Shown: positions 21,370 through 31,221 of the stretch, in pieces
Layout of the letters: every line of letters begins with the position of its first letter
How positions within the stretch are numbered: position 1 is the stretch's first letter
NCBI GenBank assembly: GCA_025738555.1
Contig: JAOVFP010000019.1
Span: 2,170,001 to 2,234,000 of the forward strand
Length of the DNA stretch: 64,000 nucleotides
From: Cyathus striatus
Taxonomy: Eukaryota > Basidiomycota > Agaricomycetes > Agaricales > Nidulariaceae
Direction of reading: 5' to 3'
Notes under the pieces: model-generated
The model's database searches: none
What the model was told of the DNA's origin: nothing
Seen by the model: only the letters and a program-made list of their open reading frames with translations
Program-made: the position numbers and the translations under genes

Positions 21370-22470
21370 TCCATCTTGCCAGTGACGTGATGTGGCTAAT
21401 GTCTTCTCATCCCCCTCCTCCCTCTCTCATGTGTAACGCCACACGTAACCACATCAAGAACTGCCACATGCCTTTGCTCGTCTCGCAAGTGATGAGTACA
21501 AGTGACTAACCCCCTCTCACTCTCCCCCACCCTCATCTGCAAGCGATGGGGGCAAGCATCTTCACTGGCTGCTGGCTTCTCCACGTGCCAGCCTCCTCCT
21601 CCTTCGCCATCTCCCTCGCTCATGGCCTCACACCCCCTCTCTGCCCTCATCTCGCAAGTGACAAGGGCAATTGTTTCATTCCCTCCCTCACCATTTCCCT
21701 CTCCCTCGTCTTGCAAGTGACGAGGGCACTTGTTTCCTCCCCTCCCTCACTGTTTCTCTTGCCCTTGTCTCGCAAGTAACGAGGGCACATATTTCCTCCC
21801 CTCCCTCACCATCTCCCGCGCCCTTGTCTGCAAGTGACAAGGGCGAGTATCCTCTCTCCTCGCCCATGGCCCTGCGCCTCTTCTTGGCCCTCGTCTTGCA
21901 AGTGATGAGGGCACTTATTTCCTCCCCTCTTCCTCGCCATCTCCCTTGCCCTCATCTCACAAGTGATGAGGGGTATATGGTTTCCCCCCCTCTTTCCCTC
22001 TCCCTCACCTTCATCTGCAAGTGATGAGGGCGAGCATCTTCTCTTCTCGCTCATGGCACCATGCCCCCTCTGCCCTCGTCTCGCAAGTGATGAGGCATAT
22101 ATGGCCTCCCCCCCTCTCTCCCTCTCCCTCGCCTCATCTGCAAGTGACAAGGGCAAGTATCTTCTCTCGCTCATGGCCCCACGCCCCCTCTGCCCTTGTC
22201 TTGCAAGTGACGAGGCGTATATGGCCTCCCCCCCTCTCTCCCTCTCCCTCGCCTCGTTGCAAGTGACAAGGGCGAGCAGATTCTCCCCTCTTCCACTCCC
22301 CTTGCCCTCATCACTTGCAGATGAGGGTGGGTGTCTTCTCCCCTTGCCCACCGCCCCGCCCCCTCTCTGCCTTCGTCTCGCAAGTGATGAAGGCATATTT
22401 CCTCCCCTCTCCACGTCACTATGCCCTCGTCACTTGCGAGACGAGGGCATATGTCTCCTCCCCTCTTCCT
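21370..22470. repeat. minisatellite (CGCAAGTGACGAGGGC units)
   Basis: About sixteen copies of GCAAGTGA(C/T)GAGGGC are spaced roughly 55-70 bp apart and separated by C/T-rich spacers. From 21985 to 22260 a higher-order unit of about 120 bp repeats (GTATATGGCCTCCCCC then GCTCATGGC). Two late units (about 22310 and 22430) are inverted. The array is open in several frames on both strands (Ser/Pro-rich or Arg/Glu/Gly-rich). This is a consequence of the repetition, not evidence of genes. It is more GC-rich than its surroundings. Confidence 0.8.
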
Positions 22471-22583
22471 CGACCTCTCCTTCGCCCTCTTCCCCTCTCG
22501 CTCTCACCCTCGCCCTCGCCTTTGCCCACTCCCACACCCACACACACCCACACACCCATTTACCCCACCTTCACTATGTACAA

Positions 22584-22819
22584 GGGAAAATTGATCCTTA
22601 TCAGATCAATTTTCCCATATCATTTATTATATTTACATTATCGACAATGTACTATACAATGAAGAATCGATCCATTATTGGATTGATTCTTCTAATTATA
22701 TTGCATTCTTTAAATAGTGTTGACAGCATGAGGCTTGAGTTTGTGATCCAAAAATGGACATGTGAAGGAAGTGCAGATCAAGTAAGGCTTGATAGATATT
22801 AATAGTCATTACTTGATCT
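22584..22819. repeat. three successive hairpins upstream of the KDZ companion gene
   Basis: Arms are 22584-22596 with 22604-22616 (13 bp, perfect, 7 nt loop), 22661-22673 with 22680-22692 (13 bp, one mismatch, 6 nt loop), and 22775-22785 with 22809-22819 (11 bp, perfect). All contain GATC or GATT near the middle of the arm. They lie 110-350 bp before the ATG at 22933. They could be transposase-binding sites, a promoter element or subterminal repeats of the element; none is shown. Confidence 0.6.
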
Positions 22820-22932
22820 TCATATATATGACATGGTGGCCTGAGAACTTCTTTCTTTCCTTCCACTCACACTCCAGATACACACTCAACTGCTTTCTAC
22901 TTGTTCCTACTACTATTCTCATACATTTCATT

Positions 22933-25900
22933 ATGGTTGGCACCAGAAAATCTTCAAACATTACAGAAAACACAGAAAACAACCAGAGATCTCTTAGATC
23001 TGGTCCAAAAAACTCAGAAAATGCACAGAAAAGCACTAATAAGGGTGGAAAGGCAGCTAAAGTGAATAAGACAAAGAAAACAAAGTATGTTTTATATTAA
23101 TTCTTGCTTTATCTACTTGTTAAAATTTATGAAACATAGAAAGACCTCAGTTCAGAGACTTCAAGATGATGAAAATGCTGAGACTCCTGAGAAGCTTACT
23201 CCATATTTATTATTCTCTAACTACTTATTATATTTTCTGATATTGTTAAAAAGTGGAGCAGGTATTAGCAGAGGAGGGCATTTCTATTGCTCCTCCTCCT
23301 CATATCTCTGCAAGTTCTGCAAGCTCTGCATCAATTCAGTCAACTCAAAGTCCTGTGGCTGATATAAGTGACTCTCTCAATGAAGATGAGATTTTAATGC
23401 CTTTGGCTAGATTGGAAACTATGGCTTTGAATTCTTTGCTTGCTGATAAGACATCTGGGAACTTACCTGAAAGTTCTAATACTGAGATTGAAATTGATAA
23501 CACATCCAAATCTGAGGATGGTTCTGAGGATGGTTTTGAGGATGATTCTAAGAATTCAGATGAAAATTTAATTGATAATCAAATGGAGGAAATAAGTACC
23601 AATGCTAGAATTGAGAATGCAGAGAAGGAAGAAAGTGAACTTATGGATGTTGATATAGATATCACTCCAAAGAAATCTCTGCCAGTTCTTAAGCATGGAT
23701 GTGCACCATCTAGTTCTACTGATAACTGCTGCTCTATAAGTAAAGTCTCACGTCGCTCTGAGTCACATAGTTCAGCAACATCTGGTTTGAGCAAGGATGA
23801 ACTTCAAGGGGTATCATGTACAATGGGAGGGTTCTCACGTGGACATGCAGTAGGAAACACATATAATTATGGAGATGATGAAGAGGGTAAGATAGTAGCT
23901 ATTTTATGAGATTGGACTATCTAACCTTTATTTGTGTAGATCCATTTATTTCTTAAGTCAGATGCTCCAAAGGCCAATTTTGTTATCAGTAATCAGGAGC
24001 CATTGTGTGATCTTAAGGCTCTACTTGAACATGTAGGTGATTGTTACTCACCTATTGCAAGTATGTATTATTATATTTTATACTGTTTGAAATATTTTCT
24101 AACAATGTTAATAGAGAAGAATGCCAGAATTTCCTTGCATGAAAATGATAATTGGAGTTTGAAAGGTCGCTACTTAAGTATTCAGGAAAAGAAGACAAGC
24201 ACTGTTACTTGGCAAATAAATAATAATAATAAATATGTTCTGGAAATTTTAGCTGTAAGTTATACTTTGATTATCATGAGACGCCTGACGGGTGTACACT
24301 ACCTATAGCAGTCGATTTTAGCTTTTCTATTATGTATACAAGTACTCCCCAAATGGTAACAAACATGGGTTAGATCATAGGATTGGAGTCGAGACCCAAG
24401 CTGCCAGTTATAGTACTACTAAAAAGTACACTCACCAAGGGTATTATTAACATAAAGCCTAAGGTAGTACTGCATACAGAAGCAGAGAGATAAAGATGGC
24501 GCGAAACTCAGCAACTAAATGGATAACAGCCAGAAACGCGTCTAGCGACGCGCGAAGGTCATGAGACAAGACGCGATCAATATCCAAGAGAAGCAAGTGA
24601 TGATGAGGCGCCTTTCCAGGCGTCTCGGCGAGTCCCAAAGTCCTGAGTCAACCGATCAACTTTGCTCGGAGATACCGGCAAAGCGAGACATAGCTAAATT
24701 AAGTGATGCACCCTGAACCCTGATTGACACCTGAGCTATTCTTAGTACATCCGCGTATAGCCAATTCCATATCGACTGAAGGAATGCGCGCGGCGCCATA
24801 TCCCCTGTCGCGCAACTCCCTATGACAGACACTCAACCCCCTATCCAGCACGCTCCGTGAGCGTATGGCCTTCCCTTTGCAGTGACATCGTTTACCATGC
24901 CTAGTACCCCGAATGTAACTATCCAGTAGCTATACAGTACCTTCAGCCACCATATTTCCAGCAGTATATAAAGTAGACGAGTTTTGCCATGTACAGGAAG
25001 CTATCCCCCGTGCAGCTTCCGTTATAAAGTACTTTGACATAGTGTAGTGAAATAAAGCGTATTTTCCGAGATCATTGATTAATAATTTGATTCGAGTCTA
25101 GTAAGAAGAAACCGCAAACTCATAGAGAATCGCGTGTTTGCCTCGTACATAGCCAGAGACATTATCTAATCACTACTTAGTTATTCCTTGACCTTCCTAT
25201 ACATCCCCCTTCCACCCCCTTTTGCCCGGAAGCATCCTTAATACCGATCTTCTGCGAAATTCCCTCCAAACTCGCCACCCTGTTACGTTGTTTTAGGAGT
25301 AAGTAGTTATTATTACATAAGCTAGCTACTATCACCCCGTTGTAAACATCTCTAACCTCTTAATCAATTTATCTTAAAGCTCATTTTTATCAGGAGGGTG
25401 CTGATACTGAACAAAGAACTGAGTCTATTGCTTCTGGAGCTGCTGGACCTTCCACCAATAAGGAGGAAGTTGTGAAAAATCTTATAATCTCACACTTCAA
25501 CATTCCTGATCATCTCATTAAGAATAATAGCAAAGATCAGGACATTTGTATTACATATGAGAAGTATGAGATGATTGAAGATATATGGAACAATAAAAAG
25601 CCATCTCTGAGTACTATTATTACATCAGCAAAAACTAATATTGATAAGAAAGTACTTATTAGTGTTTTCATATCTCCATCCACATATTACACATATGCAT
25701 ATAAAATCTTTCCACTACTGGAATATCACCCACAAATGACTTCTTGGATGAAAAAACAAGGAGGGGTTGATAAAAAAAGTGTTTGGGGATCTGCAAAACT
25801 AAACTTTCAGAATTTGAATCAAATTTTACTTGGAAAGCAGGCTGCAGCTGAGGAGGAGAAGAAAAGAAAGAGTAAGGGTAAGAGTAAAGAAAGAGAAGAG

Positions 25901-26038
25901 AGTGAGGAACATGAGGAAAGAGAGGAGAGAGTGGAGAGTGAGGAGAGAGAAGAGAGAGAGGAAAGAGGAGGGAAGGGGGCTAAGGAAAAGTCTAAGAAGT
26001 CCCACAGAAAGGACAAGAGAAAGTCTAAGAAATTGTAA
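22933..26038 (+). CDS. unrecognised protein preceding the KDZ transposase
   Basis: The start is MVGTRKSSNITENTENNQRS. Exons are about 22933-23084, 23140-23200, 23253-23886, 23940-24060, 24115-24252 and 25394-26038. The second intron has no clear GT donor. The protein has a basic N-terminus, a long Ser/Asp/Glu-rich middle (KSEDGSEDGFEDDSKNSDEN) and a folded part with KANFVISNQEPLCDLKALLE, LKGRYLSIQEKKTSTVTW, and YTYAYKIFPLLEYHPQMTSW (about 25690-25750). It ends in a very charged tail (EESEEHEEREERVESEEREE, then KKSHRKDKRKSKKL). No enzyme motif is seen. The last part resembles neither a transposase core nor a zinc finger. It ends 540 bp before the KDZ exons on the same strand, so it may be an accessory gene of that element. 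A 1.1 kb intron holds a likely solo LTR. Confidence 0.6.
24280..25330 (+). mobile_element. likely solo LTR inside an intron
   Basis: The intron between LEILA (24252) and EGADTEQ (25394) is about 1140 bp, against 45-60 bp elsewhere. Its base composition is richer in CG than the flanking exons. It contains a TATA box (GTATATAAAG, about 24964) followed about 85 bp later by an AATAAA signal, the order expected in an LTR. Exact TG...CA ends with a target duplication could not be fixed. Calling it an LTR is inference. Confidence 0.4.
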
Positions 26039-26222
26039 GATTTTCTCTCAGTAAGATTAGTTTCATTTTGCTATAGTACTTCAAATACTCTCAACAGTAT
26101 TTGTTAGTTCCTGCATTTCCACTTTCAACAAGTGGTTTTTAGCTTTTTAATGTTCTATCTTTTAATATTTTAATTTTCAACAAATGGATATCTTTCTTAT
26201 CTCCAATTTCAACAATTGGCTT

Positions 26223-26426
26223 CATATCTTGGTTCTTTCTTCTGTAGAGTTGGAATACTTCAACAGTATTTTCAGTCTTATGTATAGTTATTTGCTTTCA
26301 ACAGCAAAATATTCATTTCATTTTCATATCTTGGTTCTTTATGCTGTAGAGTTGGAGTACTTCAACAGTATATTCAGCCTTATGTACAGTTATTTGCTTT
26401 CAACAGCAAAATATTTCTTTCCTTTT
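26223..26426 (+). repeat. 102 bp tandem duplication
   Basis: Two near-identical copies, 26223-26324 and 26325-26426, each begin CATATCTTGGTTCTTT and contain CTTTCAACAGCAAAATAT. They lie between the companion gene and the KDZ transposase. No function is apparent. Confidence 0.75.
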
Positions 26427-26580
26427 CAATATGTAATTTGTTGTACTATTAGCATGTTTTATGTTTTTGTTTCTTGAAAGAACTATTGGCTAATAAAATT
26501 GTTTGTTCTTTCTATAGTTCAAGTTATCAATTTAGTCTTAAGTTATGGATACTATGCATTCTTTTGTCTTTTATACCTCA

Positions 26581-28860
26581 GGTCAAGGCAGCATCATCTG
26601 AAGATCCATTTCCAAATATTTCATTCAAGTTGTTTTCTGAATTTATCAATTTAAATTTCAGCTCAAATATCACTTTGGCAACAGTATTAACTGTTCTATT
26701 TTCTTTAATGAATAACACTGACATTCTTAACTTGCATGCAAGAGCAAAAAACTCTGGACTTGATGATGAATATTCTGCATCTACTAATGGATGGATTAAA
26801 GCTCTTGCTGCTGCAATACAAACTCATTTGAATGCAAAAATAAATTCTGACTTGGAAGATACACAGCTGTTTAACTCCTCTGAAAACCCAAGCATTTTAG
26901 GTTCAACAAAAATATCTGTAATCTCTAAAAAGCTAAATAGAATAACATCTCTATTGGAATTGGATCCCTATACCAGAAATACAAAATTTTTGGAACCTCT
27001 GAAACCTGTATCTATGAATGAAATTGAACCTGTTCTGCTTATTTGTCCTGCTTGTATTACTTGTTCTACTTTAAAGAAAGAATGTACTGGAAGAGCATTG
27101 CATATAAATACTCGTGAATGTGACAGAACACAAGTCACTCTAATAAAAGGAATTAAATCATATGAAAATGCTCAAATTGTTTCTGGGTATTGTACAAAAT
27201 GTAAAGCTATATATTATGCAGACCATAAAAGTCTTAACTTTGCTTCTGAATCAGAAGATTCTCAACACAATCCAAATGTTAGCTCTAAAGACAGATTGAC
27301 TTTTAATAAAGCAAAATATTTGAAAATTGGACAAAATATTTGGGCTGATAGATTGTTTACCAATATGGTTGTTAATTCAGTATATCATTTTCATGCATCT
27401 ACTGCTGCATATACAGAGTTCTGGAATTATACATTCTCAAATGGTGAAGAAAATGACCATCCACCTATTCAAGACTTCAAGTATGGAAAGCCTTTATTCA
27501 CGAAACCACTAGACAAATATCTGTTTCAATGAATAAAACTTTAATAATGCCTGATGGATTATCTATACAGCAAATTACTACAGAGGCATATAAGGTGTTG
27601 GGACAAAATGGAATTATTGGAAATGCACTACATCATTCTTGTAATGAATGCACTCATAATTATAAGGCAACAGCAGACTACATAACTGCTGATGACAATG
27701 CTGCAGTAGCAGGCATTGATGAAAATCGGACTGTACCTTCACTATGACAAGATGCTGACAATACAGAGTTAGAAAACATTGTTGGTAATGAAATGGAAAT
27801 TGACTATTCTCTTGAATCAAAGGTTAAAATGGTAGTTATTGATGGAATTGTTATGGGGCCAACTCATTGTGCCTATCAAAATTGTTCTGAAAAATTGGCA
27901 AATGCACGCACAGGAGTATTTTGTCTAATGCATGAAAGTCAATATGAGGGAAGATGCCAAATTAAAAATTGTTATAATGCTAAAGAGCCAAATTCTCAAG
28001 CATGTGTAAACCACAGACAAAGGTGGTATGATCATGTTATTAGATTTGGAAGACAATCTGTACTTGGAGTTCGGAGAATTATAAGAAGAACTGAAGAAGA
28101 AGGTGGACCAGCTTGGCTTCGCCAATTGAGAAGAAGAAATAATCCACCACATGATCAGCCAAATAATGAAACTCAGGAGCCTGATAATTACTTTACTGCT
28201 CCTCGATTCTACTGTATTGAAACAATTTGTGCACCATGTGGAGTTGTTATTGCATGGACAAAATTTGTAAAATCTGAAGGTGCAGCTCAAATAATGAATT
28301 TCTTGTATATCCAACACAAGAATCTGGGCCAAGCTATGTATGCATTGATAAAGCTTGTGTTGTTCTGAAATATTTGATCAACTCACATAATTGGAATATT
28401 TGGAAAACTTCTACAAGATTTGTTGTGGACTCTTATCACTATATTAATCACAGAGTGACAGACTATCTATGTCGTATCTATTGCAACCCCAGTCCTTTAA
28501 ATGGATCAGCTCCAAATCTAGTGGTTGTAGAAAGAGATGTACATGGAAATCAACATTATAAAAGAGCTTTTAATACTCAGGTAAGTTAAATATACTCTTA
28601 TTTACACTTTGCCAATATTTGTTATACAGGCATGTGAACAGCTGAATGCTTGGTTAGGAGGCTTTCAAAGTATTCTTAACAGAATGACAGTGGATAACTT
28701 TAATTGGACATTACATGCATTGCTTTTTATTCATACACAAAGAGTTATTCAAAAGCAAAATAAAAGACAAAACCAGAACATGCAAACACAACTGCCAGGA
28801 CAACAGATAAATGAAGAGGAAGTTGAAGCTAATAGAGTTGAAATTGATAGAGTTGACTAG
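26581..28860 (+). pseudogene. KDZ-type transposase with CxC5/CxC6-like cysteine clusters
   Basis: The reading starts after an acceptor at 26580 (VKAASSEDPFPNISF). A first cysteine cluster, CPACITCSTLKKEC...GYCTKCKAIYY (about 27045-27210), fits CxC5. A second, HCAYQNCSEKLA...CLMHESQYEGRCQIKNCY...CVNHRQRW (about 27865-28020), fits CxC6. The core then gives CGVVIAW, YVCIDKACVVLKYL (Asp), VDSYHYINHR, DYLCRIYCNPSPL and, after a 49 bp intron (28581-28629), ACEQLNAWLGGFQSIL (Glu). These clusters are known from Kyakuja-Dileera-Zisupton transposases. It is broken by a frameshift near 27500, a TGA at 27745-27747 (SL-stop-QDAD) and a frameshift near 28306. The C-terminus is a Gln/Glu-rich tail ending EIDRVD. 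Catalytic residues survive. Confidence 0.8.
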
Positions 28861-29039
28861 GTTGTATATATATTTATAGAATTTAGTGTACATATTTGTA
28901 TGGGATAAATTTAACTGTTTTAAACTGTTTTACTTATACTCTCACCACCCAGTCTCAGCAACACCTACCAGCTTTTATTGCTTATGCCTTGCACTCTAAA
29001 AAGCCAGGTCAGTCAGTGTATAGTACATGCAGAGTGTTC

Positions 29040-29665
29040 AGGTAGAGTCCAGGTTAAGTACATGTAAATCACAGGTAGTTGGTGGGTGTAGAGTCCAGGT
29101 ATAGTTCATGTAACAGACAGATGGCTAGTAAGTATAAAGTCCAGGTACAGTCCAGGTACAATCCATGTAAGAGACAAGTACCTGGTAAGTGTAAAGTTCA
29201 GGTAGAGTCCAGGTGGAGTCTAGGTAGAGTACATGTAAGAGACAGGTACATGGTAAGTGTAAAATCCAGGTAGAGTCCAGGTAGAGTCCAGGTAGAGTCC
29301 AAGTAGAGTTCATGTAAGAGACAGGTATCTGGTAAGTGTAAAGTTCAGGTAGAGTCCAGGTGGAGTCCAGGTAGAGTCCATGTAAGAGACAGGTACCTGG
29401 TAAGTGTAAAGTTCAGGTAGAGTCCAGGTGGAGTCCAGGTAGAGTCCAGGTAGAGTTCAGGTAGAGTTCAGGTAGAGTTCAGGTAGAGTTCAGGTAGAGT
29501 TCAGGTAGAGTCCAGGTGGAGTCCAGGTAAGAGACAGGTGCCTTGAAAGTGTAAAGTTCAGGTAGAGTCCAGGTAGAGTCCAGGTAGAGTCCAGGTAGTT
29601 GGCTCTAACTGAAGTTCACCTGAAGTTTACTAGAGTTCACCTGTAGTCCAGTAGAGTCCAGTAGA
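29040..29665. repeat. minisatellite (AGGTAGAGTCC units)
   Basis: Dozens of 11 bp units AGGTAGAGTCC, AGGTGGAGTCC and AGGTAGAGTTC occur. They are organised in larger blocks punctuated by GTAAGAGACAGGTACCTGG and TAAGTGTAAAGTTCAGG (about every 75-100 bp). The array is open in more than one frame, which is not evidence of a gene. It lies just downstream of the KDZ transposase. Confidence 0.85.
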
Positions 29666-29719
29666 GTCCACCTAGAGTTCAGAAGTCTACCTGAAGTCCA
29701 CCTGATCTTGTAGAGGAGT

Positions 29720-30130
29720 GCAATATACTGTTGAAAGACTGCATGTCAATGTTGATGCTTCCTCTCTATCAGCACGTGAGTGTGGTGCTCCTGAGAGTAC
29801 CACCTTGTCAGAAGACCCCCCAATCTCCCCACCCCCTGGCCTACGTCGCCTCCTGTTGATATGACAGGCATCACTTTCAAAAATGGTGCACAAAACACCC
29901 ACCACCTATGACACACTACACACTCGACAGGTGGCCATTCAGAACTTTTCTGATAGTCATTGACTCGTATATCATGATACTGGTTGTCCTTCCTTCACTG
30001 GAGTCAGCAAACAACATCCATTAGCATGCGAGTGAGGTGCTTTTGAGAGTGCCACTCTGTCTGAACCCCCAATAAGTCACGCCATTAAAGGACTGCTCGT
30101 CGATGCCAGCGCATCATTTGACAGTAGCAC
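29720..30130. repeat. diverged repeat, right copy (matches 20690-21060)
   Basis: It contains the same ordered words as the left copy. An internal partial duplication is seen: GAGAGTACCACCTTGTCAGA at 29793 and GAGAGTGCCACTCTGTCTGA at 30045. It is in direct orientation to the left copy, about 9.1 kb away. Confidence 0.6.
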
Positions 30131-30166
30131 CAGCATCTAGGAACCATGTGAGGCTTAGTATGTACT

Positions 30167-30930
30167 CTTGTGCAGTTTCATTACTTAATAATATGAGTTG
30201 TGGCATAGTGTGGGTGGCTGGGAAAATGTGCAACAAGTGATAGAGCCTTGTCTATTTTTAGCTTCATGTAATATTGGGTCACAGTATACTACAGAATATA
30301 TTTTAATAGTCAAACTTGAATTCAATTTAAGTTACATTATTAACTTAAAAATAATCATAGAGAAAAGTTGCATGAAAAAAGAAAAAGTTGTGCTGCCAGA
30401 AAAAAAGTTGCACTGCTAGAAAAAAAGTTACGCCAAATAATCACCTGAAAAAGTTGCAGCACCTGCAAAAAAAGTTGCATGACACAATAAATGTGCACTT
30501 TGACCACCATATTGATCTTGTCATTCTTGTATCATATATTCACTTTGTTTGGAATGTATTTTGTACAAAGAGAAGAAACAAAGGTGAAAATTTGTTCCAT
30601 ATAAATATCTCTTGTTGGCACAAACATGTAAAAAAATTAATTATGAGATAATAGGTATACCTTTACAGTATATTTCAGGAATAGAACAGAAAATGTGAAT
30701 TTTAAGAGATTAAAATATTTATATACTACTGTTTCAAATATTTGGATGGTCTACAGCAATGCATTTTTGAACGACAATTTGTTGGTTATCACATGTTGGC
30801 TTGGCTTGATTTTATTATCAATCACCACCAGTTTGGTATGTGTGACATCATGACTGATGCCTGAACAGGACAGACCAAACAACAGGCCAAAGGACAGCTG
30901 GAACTGGACAGCTAAAAGCCTGCCATGTAA
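30167..30930. repeat. dispersed repeat, copy B (inverted relative to 7950-8655)
   Basis: The stretch 30180-30370 matches 8470-8650 inverted with high similarity. The A-tract/GTTGC array follows (30360-30480, about six units, fewer than copy A). The far end (30865-30925, GGACAGCTGGAACTGGACAG) matches 7955-8010. The middle differs. Non-autonomous element of unknown class. Confidence 0.65.
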
Positions 30931-31221
30931 GCATCCTCATCAAACTCAAAACATGTGCAGCAGCCAGAATGCTACATCCCCTTTTAATTCTCTGTGCGTT
31001 TAAACCAATATTCTATCTCATCCTCATCAAGTGAATTTTTCAACTGCGTCTCCATACTGAGTGGAAATCATATCTCCAAGTTCATCCCATCTAAGCTTCA
31101 ATGTCCAACTCTCCCTCAAAAAGAGTTTCTACATATCGAGTCAAAGCTTTCAAGTGATTCAATGCCCCACCTTCAAATGCGACTTCTTCTCCTAAAAGAA
31201 TTTTTAGAGCTACATGTATGT

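Noticed and set aside
21396..22802. Long open frames on both strands (up to 279 codons)
   Set aside because: They coincide exactly with the minisatellite and code for Ser/Pro or Arg/Glu/Gly repeats in several frames at once; no splice or start evidence.
25819..26054. Overlapping charged or Ser/Leu-rich ORFs in other frames
   Set aside because: Shadows of the Glu/Arg/Lys-rich tail of the companion gene at 22933-26038.
29079..29313. ORFs on both strands in the AGGTAGAGTCC array
   Set aside because: Open only because an 11 bp unit lacks stops; no conserved protein.
29040..29665. Regular repeats considered as a CRISPR array
   Set aside because: Eukaryotic context, 11 bp units without unique spacers of constant length and no cas genes.
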